Notes: generated by a model not told the origin, from the sequence alone. A DNA stretch of 64,000 nucleotides from Tunturibacter empetritectus (GCF_040358985.1 NZ_CP132932.1:4834073-4898072), one strand, 5' to 3'. Shown: positions 34,369 through 43,943, numbered from the stretch's first letter. Made by a program: numbers and translations.

Positions 34369-36000
34369 TTACTGCTTCTTCTTGTGGTGATGCGTGACTG
34401 GTGCGGTCCGTGGCTTGGCGGTTACTGCGCTTTCGTCCACGGGGGTAAGGCCGGTGGTGCTGAGTGTTGCTCCGGCAGGAATCAACGTCGTCGTCACTGT
34501 CTTACCGTTATCCGAACCGGTGTAGACCGAGACACGGCTGGCGTCGACACCCTTCTCCGTTACCAGGTAGGCCTTCGTGTTGACGGCACGCTCAGCAGCA
34601 AGCTTGTCGCCCTTCTTCTCGGCGCTGTCCTTATCGCCAACTACGGCCAGCTTCGCATCAGAGGTGCGCTGCAGGTTGAGAGCGATATCGTCCAGGCAGG
34701 CCTTAGCTTCGTTATCTACACGGGCCGGGCGCTTCTTGTCGCGATCGAAGTTGATCGAGCAAAGCTGGCTGGTCGTTGGCGCTGGCGGCGGCGGCGGTGC
34801 GTTGACCGTAACCGTAGTCGTCGCAGAGGCTGTCTGACCCTTGTCGTCCACAACGTTGCAGGTCACCGTGATCGTGCCAGGTGCCGCGCCGGTTGTGGTC
34901 AGAGTCGCCGTCGAGTTGCTTCCCGATACCGAGCCAGCCGAAGAGCTGTAGCTGTAGGTCAGAGGACGATTCTGCGGGCTTACACCGCTCGCGGTAATCG
35001 TCGAGGAGTCCCCAGGAGCAACCGTCGAAGGATTGGCCGAGCAGCTCAGGGTTGGCGGCTCAAACGCTTTCACGGTGTAGCTGGCTGAGCAGTCCGCCGA
35101 CTCACCCGGCTTCGCACCCTCGGTTATATGGCCCTTCGCCGTATAAGTTCCAGGGTTCGCAGACGCGGTGTCAATGTTGGCTGTGGTCGAGGTTCCCGTG
35201 ATCGTGCCGCCATCCGCGGTCCAGTTGTAGGTCGCCGTCTTCTTCGGATTCAGGTTCAGAGGCGTTCCTGTGACCGTAATAGGATCGCCAGGAAAGACAG
35301 TCGCAGGGGAAGCTGCGCAGGAGTAGGTCACCGGCGGAGGAGGAATGATATGGCCGAAGTGAGCTACGATACCCGTGCTCAGTTCAGCTCCGCCCAGGTT
35401 CGCGCGCCCACCGATTGCGCCACCGGTCGGAGGAGCAACTGGCGGACCATAGTCTGCGTGAACATACTTATAGTCTGCCTGGAAGAGGCGGAGAGAAAAT
35501 TTGTTATTGAAGAACGGCAGATCATAGTCCATGCCGCCGCCAACCGTCAGGCTTGGTCCCCACTGATACGGATTGTGGTATCCGCCCGACTCAGAGTTTG
35601 GGCCGCCTAAACGCGCACCGCCTGCCAGTCCGTGGGCGAACAACGTGAAGTTCTGCATCGGTGCACGGAAGATCGGTCCAGCGGAAGCCGTATACAGGCC
35701 ATCATTGTTGCCGTCTGGATGAGCCGCGAAGACTACCTCGCCACCAACATACTTGTTGAAGTAATACGCGCCACTTCCGATCGCACCTTTGTCAATCGAC
35801 GAATAGTTGATTCCCGCCGGCTTTACCTGGCCATGAGCTCCAAAGTACGAGTATCCCAGGAATACGTCGATGCGTGAAGGGTTCGGCCCCACCGGGGCGG
35901 CTGTGCTGGGAGTCTGCGCACTGAGACTGGCAACTCCGAGACTGACTGCACATGCAGCCAGTACGTACCGGCGTGTATTACGAAACGGGCGATAAACCAT
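34369..36000 (-). CDS. Outer membrane protein with PKD-like repeats and OmpA-type C-terminus
   Basis: A 543-residue envelope protein. After a signal peptide (cleavage near GVASLSAQ, residue 28) there is an eight-strand outer-membrane barrel-like domain to about 220, then two or three Ig/PKD-type repeats starting YSCAASPATVFPGDPITVTG and LSCSANPSTVAPGDSSTITA. The C-terminal 120 residues resemble an OmpA peptidoglycan-binding domain (INFDRDKKRPARVDNEAKACLDD). The tail is HHHKKKQ. Start ATG 36000 has GGAGG seven bases upstream; the frame is open to a TTG at 36018. Confidence 0.82.
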   Translation of the reverse strand: MVYRPFRNTRRYVLAACAVSLGVASLSAQTPSTAAPVGPNPSRIDVFLGYSYFGAHGQVKPAGINYSSIDKGAIGSGAYYFNKYVGGEVVFAAHPDGNNDGLYTASAGPIFRAPMQNFTLFAHGLAGGARLGGPNSESGGYHNPYQWGPSLTVGGGMDYDLPFFNNKFSLRLFQADYKYVHADYGPPVAPPTGGAIGGRANLGGAELSTGIVAHFGHIIPPPPVTYSCAASPATVFPGDPITVTGTPLNLNPKKTATYNWTADGGTITGTSTTANIDTASANPGTYTAKGHITEGAKPGESADCSASYTVKAFEPPTLSCSANPSTVAPGDSSTITASGVSPQNRPLTYSYSSSAGSVSGSNSTATLTTTGAAPGTITVTCNVVDDKGQTASATTTVTVNAPPPPPAPTTSQLCSINFDRDKKRPARVDNEAKACLDDIALNLQRTSDAKLAVVGDKDSAEKKGDKLAAERAVNTKAYLVTEKGVDASRVSVYTGSDNGKTVTTTLIPAGATLSTTGLTPVDESAVTAKPRTAPVTHHHKKKQ

Positions 36001-36228
36001 TCGAGTTCCTCCACTCAAAGTCTTGCTTTTTTTTACGAGCCTTCATCTTCATCTACAGGGATCGTTTTGTTGGTTCGATTCCTTACAGCTTACTTCAGTT
36101 GCTAATGCATCCGGTAAAAAAATACTCCTCGATGACACTATTTTCAATACGTTACCAGTGAGAAAGGAAAAAACGTTCCTCAGGTGGAATGGATGAACCC
36201 TTCCAGTAACTGCACTTTTCTTGGTGCT

Positions 36229-36846
36229 TTAACTCAAATTCAGGGTTTTTCGCATAGACCCGCGCTCCTGCTGGATCTTTTCCTGCAAAAGCGTGATCGC
36301 ATACAGCAGCTGCTCCGGTCGGGGTGGACACCCGGGAACGTACACGTCCACTGGAATGACCTGATTAACCCCCTGCAGCAAAGCATAGTTGTTGAAGATT
36401 CCACCCGAAGTCGCGCACGCCCCCATCGAGATCACCCACTTTGGTTCAGGCATCTGCTCGTACAGCCGCCGAATTACAGGCGCCATCTTCTGCGAAACCC
36501 GCCCCGCGATAATCATCAGGTCGCTCTGCCGAGGCGACGGGCGAAACACCTCCGCCCCAAACCGCGCAATGTCGTACCGCGATCCGCCCATGGACATCAT
36601 CTCGATCGCGCAGCACGCCAGCCCAAAGGTCATCGGCCAGATGGAGTTCTTTCGCACCCAGTTGATCGCCGCATCCATCGAAGCCAGCACAATGCCCTCC
36701 GGCTGCTCATCTCCCCAGCTCACCTCGGTTACCTTTTCATGGTTCTTGCCGGAGCTTTCCAGGTTGCCGAAGAGATAGCGATCGTTTCTTTGCGGAGTGG
36801 CTGTGGGACGGCCATTGCTTGTGTTGTCGCTGGTAGTTGTGCCCAT
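36229..36846 (-). CDS. nuoB: NADH-quinone oxidoreductase subunit B, orphan copy
   Basis: A 205-residue NuoB/PSST subunit of complex I. The N2 cluster cysteines are present: Cys78-Cys79 (GLACCAIEM), Cys144 (GACATSGG) and Cys173 (VPGCPPRPE). The first 40 residues are a polar extension. The gene stands alone, downstream of glnD on the same strand with a 120-base gap, and no other nuo gene is in the window. In related Acidobacteriota nuo genes are partly dispersed, so this may be a functional scattered copy. Confidence 0.9.
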   Translation of the reverse strand: MGTTTSDNTSNGRPTATPQRNDRYLFGNLESSGKNHEKVTEVSWGDEQPEGIVLASMDAAINWVRKNSIWPMTFGLACCAIEMMSMGGSRYDIARFGAEVFRPSPRQSDLMIIAGRVSQKMAPVIRRLYEQMPEPKWVISMGACATSGGIFNNYALLQGVNQVIPVDVYVPGCPPRPEQLLYAITLLQEKIQQERGSMRKTLNLS

Positions 36847-36966
36847 GTTTCTAATATAAGACCCTTACACAATCGCCGCATAGTCAATTCCGCATGTAAT
36901 TGACAGGCAACTCCAAAGCCGCTCGAGTTGAAACAGTGCGTTCGAAGCATGAAACCCTTCTTCAGG

Positions 36967-39642
36967 CTAGCGCGCATTCTCTTCGATGGCCCGCAACAAA
37001 GCCTCTCTCAGCACTTTTTCCTCTTCTTTGTCCAGCTTTGCTTCGCTGCGCGTAAGGTAGAAGACGTCAATGGCCGTCTCCCCCTCCGTATCCACCAGGG
37101 CCACCTCAATATTGCAGCCCTGAGCTGCCAGCATCAGGCTTAAAGCCCGCAACAGTCCAGTCGTATCCTGCGCCACCACCTCCAGCAGCGTACTGTGCGA
37201 CGAGGCCTCATCGTCGAACTCCACCCTGGTCTCGACCACCACCAGCGGGGCCTTCCGCCTACCTCTCCGACGCCCACTCAGCAGCTTCTCCACCGACACC
37301 GCTCCGGTCATCACGTCATGGACGCTCTTCACAAACGCCTCGTGCTCGGAGGCATTCATCTCCAGTGTCCGAAAACTGTCCGTAAACCGGAACGTATCCA
37401 CAACAACGCCCTGCCGGTTCGAAAACGCATCCGCCGTGACAATATTCATCCCCCACGCCGCCAGCACCCCCGCCATCGTCGCGAAGAGCTGCGGTCTGTC
37501 CTTCGTCACCAGCGTCAACTCGCTCACCGCAGGCACATAGCGAAAATCCAGCTGCACCGGATCTCCCGCGAACCCCGTCGCCATCTTGAAGTGTGTCCGT
37601 ACCTGCGCCGGCGTCCTCGTCAGCACGTAGCGCTCCGGAAAACCCTCCAGGTACTCCAGCACTGCCGCCTTCTGCCCCGGCAGCAGAGCCACCACCCGAT
37701 GCACCAGTTCGCTCTCCTCCTGCGCCCCCAGCCGTTCCTCATCCACGCTGCGGTCCAGATAGTTCGCCGTAGCGATAAAAAGCTGCCAGAGATTCTCTGC
37801 CTTCCACGGCGTCAACGCATCCGGATGTACCGCATTGATATCCGCATAAGTAAACAAAGTCAGCATGCGGAGAGCTTCGGGCGTCTGCATCTTTCCCGCG
37901 AACGCCTGCACCGTCTCCTCGTCAAAGATATCTCTCCGCAGCGCAGCCGACATCTCCAGGTGATTCGCGATCAAGTTCACCACCAGACCGCTCTCATACG
38001 TATCCAGCTCCAGCCGCTCCAGAACACTCTCGGCCATCCGCGCACTCTCCCGCGTATGATCGCCCGTGCTCCGACCCTTACCGGTGTCATGCAGCAACGC
38101 TGCAAGATACAGCAGCTCCGGATGCGGCAGCTCCCGCAGCACTCCGCCAAGCCGCATCGCCCACTCCGCCATACCACCCGACTGCGCGCTCTCCAGTCCA
38201 TGCAGCGTATCGATCAGCACAAACGTGTGTTCATCCACCGTGTAGCGGTGATACGCATCCCGAATCACCAGCGCGTCGATTCCGTGAAACTCAGGGATCA
38301 GCAACTCCAGCACGCCCATCGCATGCATCGACCGCAGCGCATCGCCGGCATAAGCGCCCTTCAATATCCCCTGCAGATGATGCCACAGCGCCGGCCCCTC
38401 CTCCAGATGCGCCGACAGCAGCGGCAGCCCCTGCGACAACCGCTCTTCCGCATCCCCCCCCAGCGTCACTCCCGTCCGCGCCATTGCCGCAAACACCTGC
38501 AGCACCACATCCGGATCCCCTGCCGGATCATGGCCGAACTCGGTCGAAGTCTCAAGCACGACCCGGCCGCGCTCCAGACGAAAGCCATGCTGCACAACCT
38601 CCACCTTCCGCTCGCGTTTCAATCCAGGCAGCCGGGACGCGGAGGCTACAGGCATCTCATCTAGCATCTGCGTCACCCGGCGCTCCACGCTGCGCGCATG
38701 TCGAAAATAGAGCCGCATCCAATACGCCGCATCCGCCTTCTTCGGCTTGCGGCCCGTCATTCCTACAGCGGTCTCAGCCGCTGCATCCTGCGCCTGCCAA
38801 TCCAGTGTGTTGTCGTCCCGCTCATGCCGATAGTGCAGAAAACACCGCACCAGCCAAAGAAAATCCACCGCCTTACGAAACTCATTGCCATCGGCAGCCG
38901 GCCCGCGATCACTCTCGTTCCCGCCCTTCTTCTGCGCCAACGCGCCCGCGGCACGAAGCTTCGCCATCCACCCGCAAACATGCACATCCCGCAGTCCACC
39001 GGGACAGTCTTTGATGTTCGGCTCCAAGTGAAACAGCGTGTCTCCGTACTTCGCATGGCGGGCTCGTGTCAGCTCCAACAGACGAACCGTTATCGTCTTA
39101 TGCTCCCGCTGCAGCAGCTTCGGCACGCTCTGTTCCGCGAGCTTGTCGTAGAGCAATGCATCCCCGGTCACCCAGCGATGATCCATCAACGACAGCGCAA
39201 ACTCTGCATTCTCCGCGTCGAACCTCTCGCATTCCGCCAGCTTCCGCGTCGCCGGTGAGACCCGAATCCCGCAGTCCCACATCTCCTGATTCACGCGGCG
39301 AATCCCGTCTTTGACATCCCTCTCAGCCAGCCTCCCATCCAGCAAAAAGAGCAGGTCCACATCCGAGTAAGGAAACAGCTCCTTCCGTCCGTATCCGCCA
39401 ACCGCCACCAGAGAGATTCCATTGCCCAGCCGCGAATCCCGCTCAATCGCCTGCGCCCACAGGTCTCGCACCAACTCATCCAGCGCCGCAGCCCGCGCAG
39501 CAATCGTCGCTGCCCCCGAAGCGCCCCCCGCCTCGAACGCGCCACGAACCTCCAGCATCCTCCGCTGGTACGCCGCGCGCCCTCCGCTCCCTGGGTACTC
39601 AGTTGCCTTCATGGCCATTGTGCTCGAAAGAACTTTAAGCAT
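36967..39642 (-). CDS. glnD: [Protein-PII] uridylyltransferase/removing enzyme
   Basis: A roughly 891-residue bifunctional sensor of glutamine that uridylylates and deuridylylates PII. Domains in order: nucleotidyltransferase (GGYGRKELFPYSDVDLLFLL, with the catalytic DxD), a GlnD-specific helical region, HD domain (LLHDTGKGRSTGDHTRESA) for removal, and two C-terminal ACT domains. I chose ATG 39642; the frame is open to TTG 39699, and ATG 39618 or 39612 are alternatives. It follows glnB by about five bases and amtB before that, a classic nitrogen-control arrangement. Confidence 0.93.
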   Translation of the reverse strand: MLKVLSSTMAMKATEYPGSGGRAAYQRRMLEVRGAFEAGGASGAATIAARAAALDELVRDLWAQAIERDSRLGNGISLVAVGGYGRKELFPYSDVDLLFLLDGRLAERDVKDGIRRVNQEMWDCGIRVSPATRKLAECERFDAENAEFALSLMDHRWVTGDALLYDKLAEQSVPKLLQREHKTITVRLLELTRARHAKYGDTLFHLEPNIKDCPGGLRDVHVCGWMAKLRAAGALAQKKGGNESDRGPAADGNEFRKAVDFLWLVRCFLHYRHERDDNTLDWQAQDAAAETAVGMTGRKPKKADAAYWMRLYFRHARSVERRVTQMLDEMPVASASRLPGLKRERKVEVVQHGFRLERGRVVLETSTEFGHDPAGDPDVVLQVFAAMARTGVTLGGDAEERLSQGLPLLSAHLEEGPALWHHLQGILKGAYAGDALRSMHAMGVLELLIPEFHGIDALVIRDAYHRYTVDEHTFVLIDTLHGLESAQSGGMAEWAMRLGGVLRELPHPELLYLAALLHDTGKGRSTGDHTRESARMAESVLERLELDTYESGLVVNLIANHLEMSAALRRDIFDEETVQAFAGKMQTPEALRMLTLFTYADINAVHPDALTPWKAENLWQLFIATANYLDRSVDEERLGAQEESELVHRVVALLPGQKAAVLEYLEGFPERYVLTRTPAQVRTHFKMATGFAGDPVQLDFRYVPAVSELTLVTKDRPQLFATMAGVLAAWGMNIVTADAFSNRQGVVVDTFRFTDSFRTLEMNASEHEAFVKSVHDVMTGAVSVEKLLSGRRRGRRKAPLVVVETRVEFDDEASSHSTLLEVVAQDTTGLLRALSLMLAAQGCNIEVALVDTEGETAIDVFYLTRSEAKLDKEEEKVLREALLRAIEENAR

Positions 39643-39703
39643 ACAGCCAACCGTGCCGTCCCCACGCGGCCAAGGCGGCAACCTAAACACGCCTGCCAAT
39701 TAC

Positions 39704-40042
39704 CTAAAGCGCAATCTCGCCACGCTCATCGTTACGAATTCGAATCGCCTCATCGATCTTCGAGATGAAGATCTTTCCATCCCCAATCGTTCCCGTCCGA
39801 GCCGCGCCTGTGATCGCCAGAATCGCCTTATCCAGCATCTCGTCCGCCACCACAACCTCGAGCTTCACCTTCGGCAGCAGGTCCACCGAGTACTCGCGCC
39901 CCCGGTAGAACTCCGTATGGCCCTTCTGCCGCCCATGCCCCCGAGCCTCGGTGATCGTCATCCCCTCAACGCCAATCTCCACCAGAGCATCCTTCACCGC
40001 GTCCAGCTTCGACGGCTGAATCACCGCTTCAATCTTCTGCAT
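39704..40042 (-). CDS. glnB: Nitrogen regulatory protein PII
   Basis: A 112-residue PII protein. The T-loop GRQKGHTEFYRGREYSVDLLPKVK carries the uridylylation site Tyr51, and the B/C loop signatures (TGAARTGTIGDGKIFI) are intact. PII senses 2-oxoglutarate and ATP/ADP and controls AmtB, glutamine synthetase modification and others. It lies between amtB and glnD in one operon, matching its known partners. Confidence 0.97.
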   Translation of the reverse strand: MQKIEAVIQPSKLDAVKDALVEIGVEGMTITEARGHGRQKGHTEFYRGREYSVDLLPKVKLEVVVADEMLDKAILAITGAARTGTIGDGKIFISKIDEAIRIRNDERGEIAL

Positions 40043-40084
40043 ATCCGTATCTTCCTCTCAAGCCGATCGTTCTACCGCCGAAAT

Positions 40085-41539
40085 TTAGTGCGCCCAATCG
40101 TACCCTTCTTCGCCATGCTGCGAAAGATCGAGTCCCTCGCGCTCCTCATCCTCGCTCACTCTAAGCCCGATCAGTTTATCCACGATAAACAGAATCACCA
40201 GCGTGCCCACAATCGAAAGAGCCCAGGCAATCGCCACGCCGACCAGCTGGTTGAGCAACTGATGAGCATTCCCCTCAAGCAGCCCCGTAGCCTTCCCCGC
40301 ACCGAAGATCGGATTGATCACGCTGTTGGCAAACACGCCGGTCAAAATCGCGCCCATCGTCCCGCCCGCGCCATGCACCCCGAACGCATCCAGCGAGTCG
40401 TCATATCCGAACGCCGCCTTCACCTTCACCACCATCAAATAACAGCCCACTCCCGCGATCAGCCCAATCCAAAGCGCCGACATCGGCGTCACGAAACCTG
40501 AAGCCGGTGTAATCGCCACCAGCCCAGCCACCGCGCCAGAGATCGCTCCCAGCGCCGAAGGCTTCCCCTGCCGAATCCACTCCGCCACGCTCCACCCGAT
40601 CGCCGCAGCAGCCGCGCCAAAGTGCGTCGCCACAAACGCCGAAGTTGCCAGCGTTCCCGAGCTCAGCGCCGAACCGGCATTGAACCCGAACCAACCCACC
40701 CACAACAAACAAGCCCCAATGAAGCTCAACACCACCGAATGCGGCGGCATCGGCACCTTCGGATATCCCAGCCGCTTGCCCAGATAGAGCGCCGTCACCA
40801 GCGCCGAAACCCCGGAAGTCACATGCACCACCGTCCCGCCCGCAAAGTCCAGACAAGGAAACCGTCCGCCCAGCGAAGCATTCAGCAACCCACCCTTACC
40901 CCAGACCATATGCGCCATCGGACTGTAGACAATCATCGCCCACAGCACCATAAACACCAGCATTGCGGAAAACCTCATCCGCTCCGCAAACGCGCCCGTG
41001 ATCAGCGCCGGCGTAATAATCGCGAACATTAGCTGATACACCATGAACGTCTGCAGCGGAATCGTCGCCGCATACTTCACATCCGGAGCCAGCCCCACGC
41101 CGCGCAGAAACACATTGTGCAGCCCGCCGATAAACGCGTTCCCCTCCCCAAACGCCAGTGAATACGTCACCAGCGCCCACAGCACCGTGATCACCGCCAT
41201 CATCGCGAAGGTTTGCATCATTGTGCCAAGAATATTCTTCTTCCGCACCAACCCGCCGTAGAACAGCGCCAGCCCGGGCCCGCTCATCATCAGCACCAGC
41301 GCCGCCGAAACCAGCATCCAGGCGTTATCCCCCGAAGTCTGCGCAGCAGCGATCAGCGTCGTGTTGTCCGCGTTCTGTTTCTCCAGCGCCGCTATCCTGT
41401 CCGTCTGGCTCAAACTCGAACCTCCAGAAGCGCCCGAGGCAGTCGTCTGCGCCAGAACCCGCGACCCACCCGCTGCCATTCCGCCGACAATCAGCGCAAA
41501 CAGAAAAGCCAGAAACACCTTCGCCACTGGAAGACGCAT
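40085..41539 (-). CDS. amtB: Ammonium transporter
   Basis: A 484-residue Amt/Mep channel with an N-terminal signal-like segment and 11 membrane helices. The twin-histidine region (LFYGGLVRKKN ... VHVTSGVSALV and GVHGAGGTMG) is conserved. It carries ammonium into the cell and is closed by unmodified PII, whose gene follows 42 bases after. The first 45 residues are longer than usual for AmtB and include a proline/serine linker. It is the first gene of the nitrogen-control operon. Confidence 0.95.
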   Translation of the reverse strand: MRLPVAKVFLAFLFALIVGGMAAGGSRVLAQTTASGASGGSSLSQTDRIAALEKQNADNTTLIAAAQTSGDNAWMLVSAALVLMMSGPGLALFYGGLVRKKNILGTMMQTFAMMAVITVLWALVTYSLAFGEGNAFIGGLHNVFLRGVGLAPDVKYAATIPLQTFMVYQLMFAIITPALITGAFAERMRFSAMLVFMVLWAMIVYSPMAHMVWGKGGLLNASLGGRFPCLDFAGGTVVHVTSGVSALVTALYLGKRLGYPKVPMPPHSVVLSFIGACLLWVGWFGFNAGSALSSGTLATSAFVATHFGAAAAAIGWSVAEWIRQGKPSALGAISGAVAGLVAITPASGFVTPMSALWIGLIAGVGCYLMVVKVKAAFGYDDSLDAFGVHGAGGTMGAILTGVFANSVINPIFGAGKATGLLEGNAHQLLNQLVGVAIAWALSIVGTLVILFIVDKLIGLRVSEDEEREGLDLSQHGEEGYDWAH

Positions 41540-41788
41540 GGTTCAATCACCCGTTTCAAAGTTAGTCATTTCAAAATAAACGAAGCAGCAGGAGAGAAGA
41601 GATACGCCGTCAATTCGCCAATCTGGCAGCCTACGACTCAATCTTCACACGTCAAAAAAAGGAGCGAAGCACCTCATGCAGCGCTCCGGTTCGCTTTACT
41701 CTACACAAGACGGCGCGCAACACAAAGCAGGAAATTCATTCTGCATTCGCCGCCCCCGCATCCACGTCCTCTTCGAAAGGCGCTCATC

Positions 41789-42148
41789 ATGTCGACCGCA
41801 ACTCTCCACCGCTGGAATGAAATCGAACCCGAGCAACTCAATCCTCTTCTCACCCGCCAGTTCGTCACCGGCGCCCTCGCCATGTTCGCCCGCGTCGTGC
41901 TCGCCAAAGGCTGCATCGTCCCGCGCCACTCCCACCCCAACGAGCAGATCACCTTTATCACTGAGGGCGCACTCCGCTTCGACTACGACGACGGCACTTC
42001 GCACACTGTCAGAGCAGGTGAGGTCCTCGTCATCCCCGGCAACCTTGCCCACTGCGCCACTGCTCTCGAAGACACGATCGACTTCGACATCTTCGCCCCA
42101 CCGCGCCAGGACTGGATCGACAAAGACGACAGCTATCTCCGCCGATAG
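41789..42148 (+). CDS. Cupin domain protein
   Basis: A 119-residue single-domain cupin. Motif 1 with HSHPNEQITFITEG carries two His and a Glu for metal binding, and motif 2 is GEVLVIPGNLAHCA. Small cupins of this type are dioxygenases, isomerases or sensors; the substrate is unknown. The ATG lies after a run of C/A-rich bases without a clear ribosome binding site. Confidence 0.82.
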   Translation: MSTATLHRWNEIEPEQLNPLLTRQFVTGALAMFARVVLAKGCIVPRHSHPNEQITFITEGALRFDYDDGTSHTVRAGEVLVIPGNLAHCATALEDTIDFDIFAPPRQDWIDKDDSYLRR

Positions 42149-42239
42149 TAAAAACCCACTGTGCCGTGCGAGCCGAAAGGTTGAGGCTAAGTGCGGCAAG
42201 AGCTAGGGTGCGGGCTCGAATCATGAGAGGTCTCTCCAG

Positions 42240-42370
42240 CGGTTCAGCTTGTGGTGGATTTGTGGTGACAACGTGGTTTTTGGGTGGTGAAACGTGGTGA
42301 TTTGGCACCACACACGCGTGGTGCGCGAGCAGGAATGATGCGGGTTTTGTTGTTTTGCGACGGAAAAAAT
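42240..42370 (+). repeat. Degenerate GT-rich repeat tract, copy 2
   Basis: Words such as GTGGTGAAACGTGGTGA and TGGTGACAACGTGG recur. It resembles tracts at 16781-16901 (opposite orientation) and 49990-50170. A small hairpin GCACCAC/GTGGTGC lies inside it. Confidence 0.55.
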
Positions 42371-42523
42371 TGTGGAGATTAAGTTGCACCATAAATGAGG
42401 CAGCCACTTTTCTTGAGAGGCTCCGACCTGGGTGTAAGGGCAAAGGCAAGACAATTCTCCCGCTATTCGAACTCAAAACACCGAGCAACGCGAGGACTGA
42501 TACCTCTAGCATCACCGAAACAA

Positions 42524-42623
42524 GGGTATACGAGTCACGAAGTGCCCGCGCGAATCGGGGCCCCCACGAACAGGTCTTCGTTCGTGGGGTGGCAAGCGTA
42601 GCGGGCTCGTCCGGCAGGACATA
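42524..42623 (+). repeat. Dispersed intergenic repeat A, longest copy
   Basis: Starts with TATACGAGTCACGAAGTG and ends with GTCCGGCAGGACATA (42609-42623). A 10-bp hairpin CCCCACGAAC/GTTCGTGGGG lies in the middle. Shorter related copies occur at 46033-46085 and 47967-47989. Confidence 0.55.
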
Positions 42624-42692
42624 CTTCCTTCGACATCCCACCCACCCATCCCGTACCCTTGGATCACCACCCAAGGCCACACCGGAGAAGTC

Positions 42693-43304
42693 ATGAAGCA
42701 ACTGATCCAGAAGCAACTCGCTCTCTCTATCGCCACGCTGCAAGCTGTCCTCGCCGACGAAACCATCTCCGAGACTCTCGTCTCCACCGCAAAACTCACC
42801 GCCGAAGCCATGCAATCCGGTCACAAGCTTCTGGTCGCCGGCAATGGTGGCTCCGCGGCCGACGCGCAGCACCTGGTCGCCGAGTTCGTCGTCCGCCTCA
42901 CCGTCAACCGCCCCGCCCTCCGCGCTATTGCTCTCACCACCGACACCTCCATCCTCACCGCCGCCGGCAACGACTACGGCTTCGACCACATCTTCTCTCG
43001 CCAATTAGAAGCACTCGCCCAGCCCGGCGACGTCTTCCTCGCCATCTCGACCTCCGGCAACTCGAAGAACCTGCTCAGAGCCATCACGCAGGCCAAGATA
43101 ATCGGCATCTCCACCATCGGCCTCACCGGCAACGGCGGCGGCCTCATGCGTCCACTGTGCGACTACAACATCGTCGTCCCTTCTGATATCACCCAGAACA
43201 TCCAGGAGTCCCATCTCGCCCTGGAGCATATCTTCTGCATGCTGGTCGAACGCTTCGCCTTCGGCCACGACCTCGACAAAAAACGCCAAATTCTCAGCGA
43301 ATAG
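42693..43304 (+). CDS. gmhA: Phosphoheptose isomerase (SIS domain)
   Basis: A 203-residue SIS-fold enzyme. It has the GmhA pattern KLLVAGNGGSAADAQHLVAEFV and ALTTDTSILTAAGNDYGFDHIFSRQLEALAQPGDVFLAISTSGNSKNLLRA. GmhA converts sedoheptulose 7-phosphate to D-glycero-D-manno-heptose 7-phosphate for LPS or heptose glycans. The start has GGAG eight or nine bases upstream. Other heptose genes are not in the window. Confidence 0.9.
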   Translation: MKQLIQKQLALSIATLQAVLADETISETLVSTAKLTAEAMQSGHKLLVAGNGGSAADAQHLVAEFVVRLTVNRPALRAIALTTDTSILTAAGNDYGFDHIFSRQLEALAQPGDVFLAISTSGNSKNLLRAITQAKIIGISTIGLTGNGGGLMRPLCDYNIVVPSDITQNIQESHLALEHIFCMLVERFAFGHDLDKKRQILSE

Positions 43305-43354
43305 AACAGCCCTCTCGCCGCAAAGGTTACTCTTGGATCTCGGCAGTGCTCCCT

Positions 43355-43882
43355 CTAATGCTCCGCGAGCAATACATCCACATCCGCTTTGAAGTCCGCC
43401 TGCCTCACTGCTCCAACATAAGTCTTCGCCACACGCCCCTGCCGATCCACCAGTACCGTCGTAGGCACACCGACCATGCCATAAGCCGTCTGCGATCCCG
43501 GTTCCGGCAATGCCACCGGATACGGCACGCCAAACTCCTCCACAAACTGCTTCACCTTCGCCGTTCCCCCTTCATCGACGGCCACTCCCACCACCGCCAG
43601 TCCCTGCGGCCCCAACTCCTGCGACAGTCGAATCAGCCCCGGTGTCTCCTCCCAGCACGGCCCGCACCAGCTTGCCCAGTAGTTCACCAGCACCACCTGC
43701 CCCCGATGTTCCGCCATCCTCCACGTGCCGCCGTCGAGCTGTGTCATCACCAGCGCCGGCATCGCCCTCCTGTCAGCCATCGGTGTCATCCCGCCCGACT
43801 GCCGGGTCGCGAAGTACCACGCCCCACTCACCACCGCAAACCCGATCAAGCCAACCCCATACCCTACCCACCTCGACCGCAT
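43355..43882 (-). CDS. TlpA/ResA-like thiol-disulfide reductase
   Basis: A 175-residue membrane-anchored thioredoxin-fold protein. One N-terminal helix (residues about 8-25), then an AhpC/TSA-Redoxin domain with the active site WCGPC (Trp72, Cys73, Cys76) and the cis-Pro GVPTT. It would reduce disulfides in periplasmic proteins, for example cytochrome c maturation substrates. Start ATG 43882 follows GGGGAG; an earlier start seven codons upstream is possible. It is divergent from the next gene. Confidence 0.88.
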   Translation of the reverse strand: MRSRWVGYGVGLIGFAVVSGAWYFATRQSGGMTPMADRRAMPALVMTQLDGGTWRMAEHRGQVVLVNYWASWCGPCWEETPGLIRLSQELGPQGLAVVGVAVDEGGTAKVKQFVEEFGVPYPVALPEPGSQTAYGMVGVPTTVLVDRQGRVAKTYVGAVRQADFKADVDVLLAEH

Positions 43883-43943
43883 CGTCAGCTCCCCGCCCCC
43901 CAACTCTTTCTTCCGCCACTCGAGCTATGTACAGTTGTCAGAG

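Larger units (their letters stand above)
42149..42692. other. Repeat-rich intergenic region
   Basis: No believable gene. It contains a GT-rich repeat tract (42240-42370), with inner hairpin GCACCAC/GTGGTGC at 42305-42311 and 42318-42324, and a second repeat type starting with a GTAYACSMGTCAYGAAGT-like box (42524-42544), with a hairpin of 10-bp arms CCCCACGAAC (42562-42571) and GTTCGTGGGG (42580-42589). Confidence 0.6.

Noticed and set aside
37195..38664. 489-residue plus-strand frame over glnD
   Set aside because: Shadow of a high-GC gene; Arg/His/Gln-rich with no domain.
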